Assembly (NCBI RefSeq): GCF_014196765.1
Contig: NZ_JACIEE010000001.1
Coordinates: 558,001 to 622,000 of the forward strand
From: Mycoplana azooxidifex
GTDB lineage: Bacteria; Pseudomonadota; Alphaproteobacteria; Rhizobiales; Rhizobiaceae
Reading direction: 5' to 3'
Length of the DNA stretch: 64,000 nucleotides
The translations under genes and the position numbers were made by a program. The notes below the pieces were generated by a model. It did not search any database and was not told the DNA's origin. It saw only the letters and a list, made by a program, of their open reading frames with translations. Positions 51,696 to 60,849 of the stretch are shown in pieces (the first letter of the stretch is position 1; each line of letters starts with the position of its first letter).

Positions 51696-52480
51696 AGTCG
51701 ACCCGCATTCTCGCCTGGCTCGCGATCGCCATCGGCGCCATCTATTTCATCGTACCGCTGATCGGCACCTTCGAATTCTCGCTGCGCATGCGCCGCGGCG
51801 AATACACGTTCGACGCCTACCAGTCCGTCTTCTCCGACATCCAGTTCCGCACCACCTTCGGCTTCTCCATGCTGATGGCGCTGTTTACCATCATCTTCGG
51901 CATGCTGCTGGTGGTGCCGACGGCCTATTGGGTACGCCTGCGGCTGCCGCGGATGCGGCCGGTGATCGAGTTCATCACGCTCCTGCCGCTCGTCATCCCG
52001 GCGATCGTCATCGTCTTCGGCTACCTGCGGCTCTACAACTCGTCGTCGTTCCTGCCGCTGACAAACTCGACCTCCGGCACGAACATGCTGCTGGTGTTCT
52101 CCTACATGACGCTGTCGCTGCCCTACATGTACCGCGCGGTCGACACCGCCATGCGGATGATCGACGTCGGCACGCTGACGGAGGCGGCCGAAAGCCTCGG
52201 CGCCAAGTGGCCGACGATCCTGTTCCGCTGCATCTTTCCGAACGTCATGAGCGGCGTGCTCTCCGGCGCCTTCATCACCTTTGCGATCGTGATGGGCGAG
52301 TTCACCATGGCCTCGCTGCTCAACCGCCCCGCCTTCGGCCCCTATCTCCAGCTCGTCGGCGCCAACAAGGCCTATGAGCCCTCGGCGCTCGCGATCATCG
52401 CATTTGCGATCACCTGGCTCAGCATGGGCCTGCTGCAACTCGTCTCCCGTTTCCAGAAAACCGCGCCCGTGAAGGCCTGA
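51692..52480 (+). CDS. ABC transporter permease (second)
   Basis: 262-residue permease with six helices. The EAA loop is LTEAAESLGAKWPTILFRCIFPNVMSGVLSGAFITFA (about 160-196). The N-terminus STRILAWLAIAIGAIYFIVPLIG is the first span. ATG 51692 is coupled to the first permease. The ATPase gene starts 13 nt after its stop, so all three are one translation group. Confidence 0.92.
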   Translation: MKSTRILAWLAIAIGAIYFIVPLIGTFEFSLRMRRGEYTFDAYQSVFSDIQFRTTFGFSMLMALFTIIFGMLLVVPTAYWVRLRLPRMRPVIEFITLLPLVIPAIVIVFGYLRLYNSSSFLPLTNSTSGTNMLLVFSYMTLSLPYMYRAVDTAMRMIDVGTLTEAAESLGAKWPTILFRCIFPNVMSGVLSGAFITFAIVMGEFTMASLLNRPAFGPYLQLVGANKAYEPSALAIIAFAITWLSMGLLQLVSRFQKTAPVKA

Positions 52481-52493
52481 GGACTTTTACCAT

Positions 52494-53555
52494 ATGTCGT
52501 TTCTTTCACTCAGCCATATCCAGAAGTCCTTCGGGCCGGTGCAGGTCGTCAGCGACTTCAACATGGAGATCGAGAAGGGCGAGTTCGTCTCCTTCCTCGG
52601 CCCCTCCGGCTGCGGCAAGACCACCGTCCTGCGCATGATCGCCGGCTTCGAGACGCCGAGCGGCGGCACGATCACGGTGGCCGGCAAGAACCAGGCGGGC
52701 CTGAAACCGAACCAGCGCAACATCGGCATGGTATTTCAGGCCTATGCCCTCTTTCCCAACATGAACGTGACCGACAACGTCGCCTTCGGCCTCAAGGTCG
52801 CCGGCCGGCCGAAGGAGGAGATCGACGCCCGCGTCAAGGAGATGCTCGGACTGATCAAGCTGGAGCACCTCGCCGATCGCTTCCCCTACCAGATGTCCGG
52901 CGGCCAGCAGCAGCGCGTGGCGCTCGCCCGCGCGCTCGCGCCCAAGCCGCAGGTGCTGCTGCTCGACGAGCCGCTGTCCGCCCTCGACGCCAAGATCCGC
53001 GTCTCGCTGCGCGAGGAAATCCGCATGATCCAGCAGCAACTCGGCATCACCACGGTCTTCGTCACCCACGACCAGGAAGAGGCGCTGTCGATCTCCGACC
53101 GGATCGTGGTGATGAATGCCGGCTGCGCCGACCAGATCGGAGCGCCGGCCGAGATCTACAACCGGCCGGCCACCCGCTTCGTCGCCTCCTTCGTCGGCAC
53201 CTTGAACCTGATCGAGGCCAAGGTGGTAGACCCTGCCGCCAACCGCATCGCCATCGGCGACCAGGGCATCACGCTGCGCGAGCCGCTGGGAGCCGTTAAG
53301 GCGGGCGACACCGTCTCGCTGGCGCTGCGCCCCGAGGCGGGCTCGATCGCCGAAGGCGCCAAGGGCGACACGGCGCTGACCGGCGAAGTCGTCAGCAGCA
53401 ACTTCCTCGGTTCGGTGATCCGTACCCGCATGCGCGTCGGCCCCAGCGTCATCTCGTTCGACATGTTCAACAATCCCGGCCTCGTGCCGCCAACCGCCGG
53501 CGAGACGGTGACGCTGCGGTTCGTGGCCTCCGACCTGCTGGTGATCCGCGACTGA
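52494..53555 (+). CDS. ABC transporter ATP-binding protein (PotA/FutC-like)
   Basis: 353-residue ATPase with Walker A GPSGCGKTTVLRM (about 38-50), Q-loop MVFQAYALFPNM, signature MSGGQQQRVALARAL, Walker B LLLDEPLSALDAKI and the switch His in FVTHDQEEAL. A C-terminal TOBE domain (about 240-350) includes EVVSSNFLGSVIRTRMRVG. The sequence is of the polyamine/iron/phosphonate importer class (CUT1-MOI-like), which fits the binding protein 3 kb upstream. Confidence 0.94.
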   Translation: MSFLSLSHIQKSFGPVQVVSDFNMEIEKGEFVSFLGPSGCGKTTVLRMIAGFETPSGGTITVAGKNQAGLKPNQRNIGMVFQAYALFPNMNVTDNVAFGLKVAGRPKEEIDARVKEMLGLIKLEHLADRFPYQMSGGQQQRVALARALAPKPQVLLLDEPLSALDAKIRVSLREEIRMIQQQLGITTVFVTHDQEEALSISDRIVVMNAGCADQIGAPAEIYNRPATRFVASFVGTLNLIEAKVVDPAANRIAIGDQGITLREPLGAVKAGDTVSLALRPEAGSIAEGAKGDTALTGEVVSSNFLGSVIRTRMRVGPSVISFDMFNNPGLVPPTAGETVTLRFVASDLLVIRD

Positions 53556-53657
53556 TCCATCGCTCCGAGGCATCGCTCCGGAAAAATGTTTCCCTTCAGC
53601 GCCTCAATTTGGCGCATACAGCATTTGCCCGCGCTGCTGCATTGCAATATCGTTGTC

Positions 53658-53828
53658 GCGTTCTCAGGGCGGGGCGGAATTCCCCACCGGCGGTATCGGG
53701 TTGCATGTCATGGCGGAATAGCCACGGGCAGCTCCCGGAGCCCGCGAGCGCCTTCGCCGCCCGGCGAAGGGTCAGCAGATCCGGTGCGATGCCGGAGCCG
53801 ACGGTCAATAGTCCGGAAGAAAGAGAGC
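53658..53828 (+). ncRNA. FMN riboswitch (RFN element)
   Basis: The conserved strands occur in order: TTCTCAGGGCGGGGCGGAAT, TCCCCACCGGCGGTAT, AGCCCGCGAGCGCC, GGTCAGCAGATCCGGTG, GATGCCGGAGCCGACGGTCA and TAGTCCGGAAGAAAGAGA. These form helices P1-P6 of the RFN class. The element precedes ribH2 by about 100 nt. FMN binding should lower its expression. A further GC-rich stretch at 53831-53866 (GCAGG/CCTGC and CCGGC/GCCGG pairings) is the probable expression platform. Confidence 0.96.
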
Positions 53829-53893
53829 AAGCAGGACTGACCCGGCAACAGGGCCGGCAGACCTGCGTGTTCGCCCAAGGGGATCATTGAAAA

Positions 53894-54401
<508 letters not shown>

Positions 54402-54470
54402 ATCTCCGTCTCAACGGCCGGAATCGATCCGGCAGGAAGATGCCGCAAGCCGTTGAAATAAACAGAAAAC

Positions 54471-54494
54471 GCCCGGCAGCGATGCCGGGCTTTT
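54471..54494. terminator. Bidirectional terminator between ribH2 and luxR
   Basis: Stem GCCCGGCA / TGCCGGGC with loop GCGA. On the plus strand TTTT follows; on the minus strand GTTTT follows. It lies between the convergent ribH2 and LuxR genes and can serve both. Confidence 0.88.
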
Positions 54495-54523
54495 CCGTCC
54501 CTTCGGGCTCCTCGAGCTGAGCC

Positions 54524-55324
54524 CTACGACTGCAGGTTGCTCAGGTAGATCGACAGCAGCTGCATCTGCGACGAGATGCCGAGCTTGCGATAGACGTTGC
54601 GGCGGTGGACCTTCACCGTGCCGGTGGAGATATCCAGCGTCAGCCCGATCGATTCCGACGAATACCCCTGCAGCACGAGCTCCACGATCGACGCCTCGCG
54701 GTCGGTCAGGTTCAGCTTGCGCCAGACGCGATCGGCCGCATTGGCGGGCTCGTGGCGGCGCCTCCTGGTGCCGCGGGCAAGCGCATCGAAGCGGAGCGAC
54801 AGGTCCGGCCAGGTCCGGGCGACGAAGGCCAGCACGAACGGCACGGCATCGTCGAGCACCGCGAACTCGCCGGGCGGAAAGACCCCGCTCCGCTCCCGCC
54901 GCATCAGGGACAGGACGACGGTAACGCCGTCCGGACAGGGCACGAAGAAGCCGACCTCCTCGGCGAGCTTCGTCTGCGTATAATAGGTCCGGTAGTATTC
55001 GCTGGAGAAGAAGCGATCCGGGGCCAGCTCGCGCATGCGGAAGACCCCGGCCCTGCCCGCCCGTGCGGCGTGGTAGAACGGGTCGAGCAGGAACGGACCG
55101 GCCTGGTAGAGGCCGACGAAGATCTCGTGGTCCTCCAGCCCGAAGGTGCTGAAAAGGTCGATCGGCCGCTCCTTTTCCCGGTAGGCGAAGATGACGACGT
55201 CGTCGAAGCGCACCAGCGCATGCATCGCCTTCAGGAACAGCACGCCGGCCTCGGCATCCGCCATCCCCTCGCGTCCGAGACACGTGGCGACGACCTCAAA
55301 CAGCGATGCAAAGTCGACCCGCAT
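54524..55324 (-). CDS. LuxR-family transcriptional regulator
   Basis: 266 residues. A C-terminal LuxR/GerE helix-turn-helix is clear: LNLTDREASIVELVLQGYSSESIGLTLDISTGTVKVHRRNVYRKLGISS (about 205-255). The N-terminal 180 residues show no strong match by eye to AHL-binding or receiver domains. They contain VRFDDVVIFAYREKERPIDLF and RTYYTQTKLAEEVGFFVP, a GAF-like sensor layout. It is divergent from the polyamine-type ABC operon and probably controls it. ATG 55324 (MRVDFASL) is chosen; the frame upstream is rearranged low-complexity. Confidence 0.85.
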   Translation of the reverse strand: MRVDFASLFEVVATCLGREGMADAEAGVLFLKAMHALVRFDDVVIFAYREKERPIDLFSTFGLEDHEIFVGLYQAGPFLLDPFYHAARAGRAGVFRMRELAPDRFFSSEYYRTYYTQTKLAEEVGFFVPCPDGVTVVLSLMRRERSGVFPPGEFAVLDDAVPFVLAFVARTWPDLSLRFDALARGTRRRRHEPANAADRVWRKLNLTDREASIVELVLQGYSSESIGLTLDISTGTVKVHRRNVYRKLGISSQMQLLSIYLSNLQS

Positions 55325-55414
55325 GATCCGCCGATACTCCCTGCGCCCAGTCCGCCGCCGTTCGCAGCCCGCGGAACGGATATACTCCTTCCACAGCGGC
55401 AAACTGGAAAAAAT

Positions 55415-55436
55415 ACCTCTCGCGGGGTATATACCT
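55415..55436. promoter_or_regulatory. Palindromic operator candidate between luxR and the ABC operon
   Basis: A perfect 10-bp palindrome GGTATATACC (55426-55435) is preceded by a further ATACC half-site at 55413-55417, giving three half-sites in about 25 bp. It lies about 100 bp from both divergent starts. Confidence 0.5.
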
Positions 55437-55526
55437 TGCGCCCCGTTCCTGACTAGCATCGCAGCCAAGACAGCGGCAAGGACGGCACAGACCGTCGGCA
55501 TGACCAACAGACCGCGGGGAACAGAC

Positions 55527-56612
55527 GTGACACCGGCAGCAAACGACATCGAGTTCCGTTCGGTGACCAAGCGCTATGGCGCCGTCACTGCCGTTTCGGA
55601 CATCAACCTCGCCGTTCCCAAGGGCGCCTTCGTGGCGCTCCTCGGCCCCTCCGGCTGCGGCAAGACCACCTGCCTGCGCATGATCGGCGGCTTCGAGCAT
55701 CCGAGCGAGGGCGAAGTCTTCGTCGGGGGTGCCGAGATGAACGGCGTGCCCGCCTATCGCCGGCCGGTGAACATGGTGTTCCAGCAATATGCGCTGTTTC
55801 CCCATTTCGACGTGGAGAACAACGTCGCCTACGGGCTGAGGCAGCTCCGCCCGCGGCTTGCCAAGGCCGAAATCACCCGCCGCGTCGGCGAGGCCCTCGA
55901 GATGGTCCGCCTCGACGGATATGCGAAGCGCCGCATCCACGAAATGTCCGGCGGCCAGCAGCAGCGCGTGGCGCTGGCGCGCGCGCTCGTCAACAAACCC
56001 TCCGTGCTGCTTCTCGACGAGCCGCTGGCGGCGCTGGACAAGAAGCTGCGCACCGCCATGCAGTTCGAGTTGCAGACCTTGCAGCGCGAACTCGGCATCA
56101 CCTTCGTCCTCGTCACCCACGACCAGGAAGAGGCGTTGTCGATGAGCGACCTCGTCTGCGTCATGAATGCCGGCAGCATCCGCCAGCTCGCCTCGCCGAC
56201 AGAGATCTACGACCGTCCGGCCGATCTCTTCGTCGCCGATTTCGTCGGCAAGACCAACCGGCTGGCGGCGACGGTGGACCCCGCAAACGGCAGCGTCACG
56301 CTGGCGAACGGCCGCACGCTTGCGGTCGCGCGAGCCCGCGCGATGGGCGCCGGTGAGGTAACGGTGGCGCTGCGACCCGAAGTCATCCGCCTTGCACGCA
56401 CCTCGAACGCCAACGGCGCCTTGCTCGAGGGCACGGTCACGCACCGCATCTTCCTCGGTTCCTCGGCCGAGTACTCGATTTCCGTTCCCGGGCTCGGCGA
56501 CCTGCTCGTCACCACCGAGCGGCACGGCACCGCAGACAGTGACCTCGTCGAGCCGGGCGAGACGGTCGCGATGAACTTCGATCCCGGAGAAGCGCATATC
56601 TTTCCGGCCTAG
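55527..56612 (+). CDS. ABC transporter ATP-binding protein (PotA-like)
   Basis: 361-residue ATPase: Walker A GPSGCGKTTCLRM, Q-loop MVFQQYALFPHF, signature MSGGQQQRVALARAL, Walker B LLLDEPLAALDKKL, switch His LVTHDQEEAL, and a C-terminal TOBE domain (VTVALRPEVIRLAR, HRIFLGSSAEYSISVPG) as in spermidine/putrescine importers. I chose GTG 55527, six nt after GGGGA; ATG 55500 gives nine more residues but has no good ribosome site. First gene of a five-gene operon. Confidence 0.92.
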   Translation: MTPAANDIEFRSVTKRYGAVTAVSDINLAVPKGAFVALLGPSGCGKTTCLRMIGGFEHPSEGEVFVGGAEMNGVPAYRRPVNMVFQQYALFPHFDVENNVAYGLRQLRPRLAKAEITRRVGEALEMVRLDGYAKRRIHEMSGGQQQRVALARALVNKPSVLLLDEPLAALDKKLRTAMQFELQTLQRELGITFVLVTHDQEEALSMSDLVCVMNAGSIRQLASPTEIYDRPADLFVADFVGKTNRLAATVDPANGSVTLANGRTLAVARARAMGAGEVTVALRPEVIRLARTSNANGALLEGTVTHRIFLGSSAEYSISVPGLGDLLVTTERHGTADSDLVEPGETVAMNFDPGEAHIFPA

Positions 56613-56670
56613 ATACTCCAGCCTGAGGGGAAACAGGCCCGTCGATACTAAAAGAGAAGGGAACAGTGTC

Positions 56671-57834
56671 ATGACGAAATGGTATAGAGAGAATGCTCCG
56701 ATCACAGCCCGCGGCCTGATGGACGAGCTGATGCGCCTCAAGCGCGGCTCGGTCAGCCGGAGGCACTTCCTTGGCGTCACCGGCCTCGGCCTCGCCGCAA
56801 CCGTGCTGGCCGGCCGCCTGCCCGGCCCGTTCAATTCCATGGCCCATGCCCAGGACCTCGGCTCGACCATGTCGCTCGCCACCTGGCCCAACTACCACGA
56901 CCCGGCGACCTTCGAGGCCTTCACCGCCAAGACCGGCGTCGCCGTCGAGGTCAACGTGTTCGGTTCCAACGAGGAAATGCTGGCCAAGCTCCAGGCCGGC
57001 GGCACCGGCTGGGACCTGTTCGTGCCCACCAACTACACGATCTCCACCTATGCGAAGCTCGGCCTGATCGATCCGCTCGACCTCGCCCAGGTGCCGAACT
57101 TCGACCCGAAGACGCAGAACACCCGCTTCACCGCCGAGGGCACGGTCGACGGGACCGTCTACGCGTTGCCGAAGAACTGGGGCACGACCGGCATCGCCTT
57201 CAACTCCGACAAGATCAAGACGCCTATTGCGAGCTGGAAGGACTTCTTCGACGTGGCGATGGGCGAAGGCGACGGCCGCGCCATGGTGCACGACTACCAG
57301 CTGACCACAATCGGCAACGCACTCGTCTCGCTCGGCTACTCCTTCAACTCGATCAAGCCGGAAGAACTCGCCAAGGCCGAGGAACTGCTGATCAAGGTCA
57401 AGCCGCACCTCTACGCCATCAACAGCGACTACCAGCCCTCGATGCGCGCCACCGATGCCTGGCTGACCACGTGCTGGACCAATGACGGCGCCCAGCTCAA
57501 CCGCGACATGCCGGAAATCCAGTTCGTGCTCGGCAAGGATGGCGGCGAGATCTGGTCGGACTTCTACGCGGTGCCGAAGAGTGCCGCCAACAAGCCGGCC
57601 GGCTATGCTCTGCTGAACTTCCTGATGGATCCGGAGGTCGCGGTGAAGGAGCACATCGCCAACGGCGCGCCGACCACCGACAGCCGCGTCATGGCCCTGC
57701 TGCCGCCCGAGATCACCTCCAACAAGATCGTCTATCCGGACGAGGCGTCGCTGACCCCGCTGGAATTCGGCGCCGCCGTGACCCTGACGGACCCGGCCCG
57801 CGCCGAGCTGATGGCCCGGTTCAAGTCGGCCTGA
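56671..57834 (+). CDS. ABC transporter substrate-binding protein, spermidine/putrescine type (PotD-like)
   Basis: 387-residue periplasmic receptor with a long Tat-type leader (SVSRRHFLGVTGLGLAATVL, about 31-50). The binding fold shows SLATWPNYHDPATFEAFTAKTGVAVEVNVFGSNEEMLAKLQAGGTGWDLFVPTNYTI, YALPKNWGTTGIAFN and AINSDYQPSMRATDAWLTTCWTNDGAQL, the PotD/PotF pattern with acidic and aromatic polyamine-box residues. The ribosome site AGAAGGGA lies about 12 nt upstream. A polyamine or related cationic amine is the likely ligand. Confidence 0.9.
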   Translation: MTKWYRENAPITARGLMDELMRLKRGSVSRRHFLGVTGLGLAATVLAGRLPGPFNSMAHAQDLGSTMSLATWPNYHDPATFEAFTAKTGVAVEVNVFGSNEEMLAKLQAGGTGWDLFVPTNYTISTYAKLGLIDPLDLAQVPNFDPKTQNTRFTAEGTVDGTVYALPKNWGTTGIAFNSDKIKTPIASWKDFFDVAMGEGDGRAMVHDYQLTTIGNALVSLGYSFNSIKPEELAKAEELLIKVKPHLYAINSDYQPSMRATDAWLTTCWTNDGAQLNRDMPEIQFVLGKDGGEIWSDFYAVPKSAANKPAGYALLNFLMDPEVAVKEHIANGAPTTDSRVMALLPPEITSNKIVYPDEASLTPLEFGAAVTLTDPARAELMARFKSA

Positions 57835-57885
57835 GGGGGGGGCGAGCCCTCCTTTGTGAGGGGCATCGGGCGTGACCGCCTGTCC

Positions 57886-58046
57886 GCCCCTCATCCGCCT
57901 GCCGGCACCTTCTCCCCGTAAACGGGGAGAAGGACGATCACGGCATCCCGCCCGCCCCTTTGGCAAGTCAGAGAGGGACGGAGACGGCGCGGCACATCCC
58001 TTCTCCCCGCTTGCGGGGAGAAGGTGGCGGCAGCCGGATGAGGGGC
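57886..58046. repeat. Inverted pair of palindromic elements inside the ABC operon
   Basis: The first element (57886-57933) ends in the hairpin CTTCTCCCCG-TAAA-CGGGGAGAAG. The second (57998-58046) begins CTTCTCCCCGCTTGCGGGGA and ends with the inverse of the first element's CCCCTCATCCG arm. Together they form one large inverted repeat of about 160 bp in the 57835-58175 gap, which holds no gene. Similar palindromes are common in rhizobial genomes. Confidence 0.8.
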
Positions 58047-58175
58047 GCGCGTCCCAGAACCCGGTCGCCGCGCGACAACGACAACCGGTTCGGGCGGACG
58101 CTTACCGCCCGGACTATCAGGATCGCGACCCGGCAACCTGGGCAGTTCCTCCCCTATCGAACCGGAAAAGCCTTC

Positions 58176-59042
58176 ATGCCCATGGCCCCGAAAACGAAAC
58201 GCAACCTCGTCACCGCCGCGCTGGTCGGGCCGTCGGCGCTGTGGCTGTTCGTCTTCCTCGTCCTGCCCTTCGTCGCCATGGTGATCTTCTCCTTCGGTGA
58301 GCGGGCACCGGAAGGAGGCTACCTGCCGGCGTTCACGTTCGCCCAGTATGCCAACCTGCCCGCCCGTGCCGCCGCCTTCTGGAACACGCTGATGCTCGCC
58401 CCGGTCGGCGCGCTGCTCTGCCTGCTCGTCGCCTATCCGGCCGCCTACTACCTCGCGGTGAAGGCCGACCCGCGCTACCGGCTGATGCTGGTTTCGCTCG
58501 TGGTGGTGCCGTTCTGGACCAGCCTGCTCGTGCGCACCTATGCCTGGATGTACATCCTCGGCTCGCGCGGCATCCCCAATCTCCTGTCGATGATCGGCAT
58601 CGAGGACGTGCGGATGCTGAACACGCCGGGCGCGGTCCTGCTCGGCATCGTCTATGGCTACCTGCCGCTGATGATCATGCCGATCTATGTCAGCCTGGAG
58701 AAGCTCGACCGCCGCCTGCTGGAGGCCTCCGCCGATCTCGGCGCCAAGCCGGTCTCGACCTTCTTCTCCGTCACCCTGCCGCTGTCGCTGCCGGGCGTGA
58801 TGACCGGCGTGGCGCTCGTCACCATCCTGCTGCTCGGCGAGTACCTGATCCCGCAGCTTCTCGGCGGCGGCAAGGTGTTCTTCATCGGCAATGCGCTGGT
58901 CGACCTGTTCCTGCAATCGCGCAACTGGCCGTTCGGCTCGGCGATCGCCGTCACGCTCGTCCTCGTCGTCGTCCTCGTGCTGATGGTGGCGATGCGGATT
59001 GCCTGGCGGGTCTCCGGCTCAAGACAGGTGGATCTCGTCTGA
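58176..59042 (+). CDS. ABC transporter permease, PotB-like
   Basis: 288-residue permease, six membrane helices. The EAA loop LLEASADLGAKPVSTFFSVTLPLSLPGVMTGVALVTILLLGEYLIPQLLGG (about 185-235) is typical of PotB. Helix segments FVFLVLPFVAMVIFSF and LVSLVVVPFWTSLLVRTYAWMYIL also match. Its start (MPMAPKTKRN) has only weak ribosome-site complementarity, and ATG 58182 is an alternative. The stop overlaps the next gene by one base. Confidence 0.93.
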   Translation: MPMAPKTKRNLVTAALVGPSALWLFVFLVLPFVAMVIFSFGERAPEGGYLPAFTFAQYANLPARAAAFWNTLMLAPVGALLCLLVAYPAAYYLAVKADPRYRLMLVSLVVVPFWTSLLVRTYAWMYILGSRGIPNLLSMIGIEDVRMLNTPGAVLLGIVYGYLPLMIMPIYVSLEKLDRRLLEASADLGAKPVSTFFSVTLPLSLPGVMTGVALVTILLLGEYLIPQLLGGGKVFFIGNALVDLFLQSRNWPFGSAIAVTLVLVVVLVLMVAMRIAWRVSGSRQVDLV

Positions 59043-59863
59043 TGCGCGCGTTGATGACCGCAGTCTATGTCTTTCTCTATGCGCCGATCGCGCTGGTGGT
59101 GCTGTTCTCCTTCAACGCCGGACGCAGCGCCAGCGAATTCACCGGCTTCTCCACGCAGTGGTACGGCAAGGCCCTGGGCAACACCTTCCTCGTCACCGCC
59201 CTGCAGAACAGCCTGATCATAGCCTTCACCAGCGCCGTCCTCGCCGCCGTCTTCGGCACGATGGCAGCACTCGGCATCCAGCGCCTCGGCCCGCGCATGC
59301 GCGCAGTCTTCGACGGACTGATGGCGGCTGCGATCGTCGTGCCCGGCGTCGTCATCGGCATCGCGACACTCGTCGCCCTCGTCGCCGTCTTCGGCGCGAT
59401 CAACCCGGCCATCGCCAGCCTCTGGCCGGGCGAGCGCCCACCGCAGTTCGGCCTCGGCTACGGCTCGATCATCGCCGCCCACGGCCTCTTCACCATGGCG
59501 CTTGTGACGATGATCGTGAAGGCGCGCATCGCCAGCCTCGGGCGCGACATCGTCGAGGCATCCGCCGATCTCTACGCCACGCCCTGGACCACCTTCCACC
59601 AGATCGTGCTGCCGCAGATCCTGCCCTCGGTGCTGGCCGGCTTCCTGCTCGCCTTCACCTTCTCCTTCGACGACTTCATCGTCGCCTTCTTCGTCGCTGG
59701 CTCCAAGACGACGCTGCCGATCTACGTCTTCGCCTCGATCCGCCGCGGCGTGACGCCCGAGATCAACGCGATCGCCACCATGGTTCTGGTCGCCTCGCTC
59801 ATCCTCATTCTCGCCGCACGGGTGCTGATGCGCGAGAAAAAGACAAAGAGCACCGGGGAGTGA
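59042..59863 (+). CDS. ABC transporter permease, PotC-like
   Basis: 273-residue permease, six membrane helices. It has VFLYAPIALVVLFSFNAGRSASEFTGFSTQWY at the start, the usual PotC pattern, and the EAA loop IVEASADLYATPWTTFHQIVLPQILPSVLAGFLLAFTFSFDDFIVAFFVAG (about 170-222). It overlaps the PotB-like gene (TGATG) and is followed after 5 nt by the SDR gene. Confidence 0.93.
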   Translation: MRALMTAVYVFLYAPIALVVLFSFNAGRSASEFTGFSTQWYGKALGNTFLVTALQNSLIIAFTSAVLAAVFGTMAALGIQRLGPRMRAVFDGLMAAAIVVPGVVIGIATLVALVAVFGAINPAIASLWPGERPPQFGLGYGSIIAAHGLFTMALVTMIVKARIASLGRDIVEASADLYATPWTTFHQIVLPQILPSVLAGFLLAFTFSFDDFIVAFFVAGSKTTLPIYVFASIRRGVTPEINAIATMVLVASLILILAARVLMREKKTKSTGE

Positions 59864-59868
59864 AACAG

Positions 59869-60630
59869 ATGATCCTGAAGGAACAGGTCGCCATCGTCAC
59901 CGGTGGCGGCTCCGGCATCGGCCGCGCCGGGGCAGAGATCATGGCGCGTGAGGGAGCAACCGTCCTCGTCCTCGACCGCGATGCGGCAGGCGCTGCGGCC
60001 ACGGTGGAAAGCATCAGGGCCGCAGGCGGCCACGCCGAACCGCTCGTGCTCGACGTCACCGACGATGCGGCGCTGGAAGCGGCCATCGCCGGCGTGCTAG
60101 CCCGTCACGGTCACATCGACATCCTGCACAACCATGCGGGCGCGCAGGTCGCCGGCGACCTCGAACAGGTGGCCGTCGACGGCTTCGACCGCTCCTGGGA
60201 GCTGAACGTGCGCGCCCATTTCATCGCCGCCCGCCTGGTCGTGCCAGCGATGAAGAGGCAGGGCAAGGGCGTCATCCTCAACACCGCCTCGTCCTCCGGC
60301 ATCCTCTACGACCGCGAGATGATCGCCTATACGACCACAAAGCACGCGGTGATCGCCATGACCAAGCAGATGGCCGGCGACTATGCCCGCTTCGGCATCC
60401 GCGTCAACGCGCTCTGCCCGGGCTGGGTCGACACCCCCTTCAACGCCCCGTTCATTTCGCAGATGGGCGGGCGCGCGGCGATCGAGGCCTATGTGCGCGA
60501 AAAAGTACCGATGGGCCGCTGGGCCGACGTCGCCGAGATCGCCGAACCGATCCTGTTCCTCGTCTCCGACCGCTCCAGCTACATGACCGGCCAGGCGCTG
60601 GTGATCGATGGGGGCGAGACTGTGGTGTGA
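59869..60630 (+). CDS. Short-chain dehydrogenase/reductase
   Basis: 253-residue classical SDR. The cofactor motif is AIVTGGGSGIGRAG (about 8-21), Asp in VLVLDRDAAG favours NAD, NHAG is at about 86-89, the catalytic triad is Ser in NTASSSGILYDRE with Tyr-x3-Lys in AYTTTKHAV (Y about 155), and the C-terminus is GQALVIDGG. In place of the common YSASK it reads YTTTK. Last gene of the ABC operon, it likely oxidises or reduces the imported compound. ATG 59869 follows GGGGAG. Confidence 0.92.
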   Translation: MILKEQVAIVTGGGSGIGRAGAEIMAREGATVLVLDRDAAGAAATVESIRAAGGHAEPLVLDVTDDAALEAAIAGVLARHGHIDILHNHAGAQVAGDLEQVAVDGFDRSWELNVRAHFIAARLVVPAMKRQGKGVILNTASSSGILYDREMIAYTTTKHAVIAMTKQMAGDYARFGIRVNALCPGWVDTPFNAPFISQMGGRAAIEAYVREKVPMGRWADVAEIAEPILFLVSDRSSYMTGQALVIDGGETVV

Positions 60631-60676
60631 GGGCCGCTCTCACTCCAGACCACCGCAGGGCAATCGCATCTGAAAA

Positions 60677-60806
60677 ACCCCACCCCACCTTCCCCACAAG
60701 GGGGAGGGCTTAACCCAGTCGCGCCGCCGAGGCTCCAGTTGAGCTCACGAGTGCCACGACTATTCTCCCCCCTTGTGGGGGAGATGCCCGGCAGGGCAGA
60801 GGGGGT
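60677..60806. repeat. Palindromic mosaic element, left flank of the methanethiol-oxidase module
   Basis: Two stems, CTTCCCCACAAGGGGGAGGG with GCTTAACCC, then TTCTCCCCCCTTGTGGGGGA with a GCCCGGCAGGGCAGAGGGGG tail. The same two blocks recur in reverse order and orientation at 63195-63322. Confidence 0.8.
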
Positions 60807-60849
60807 CGCGCCACATGAGAGAGCCCTGACACGTTCTGAGCAATGCGTC

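Noticed and set aside
54524-55324. Quorum-sensing receptor (TraR/LuxR type)
   Set aside because: There is a LuxR-type HTH, but I could not see the autoinducer-domain signature residues and there is no LuxI-type synthase in the window.
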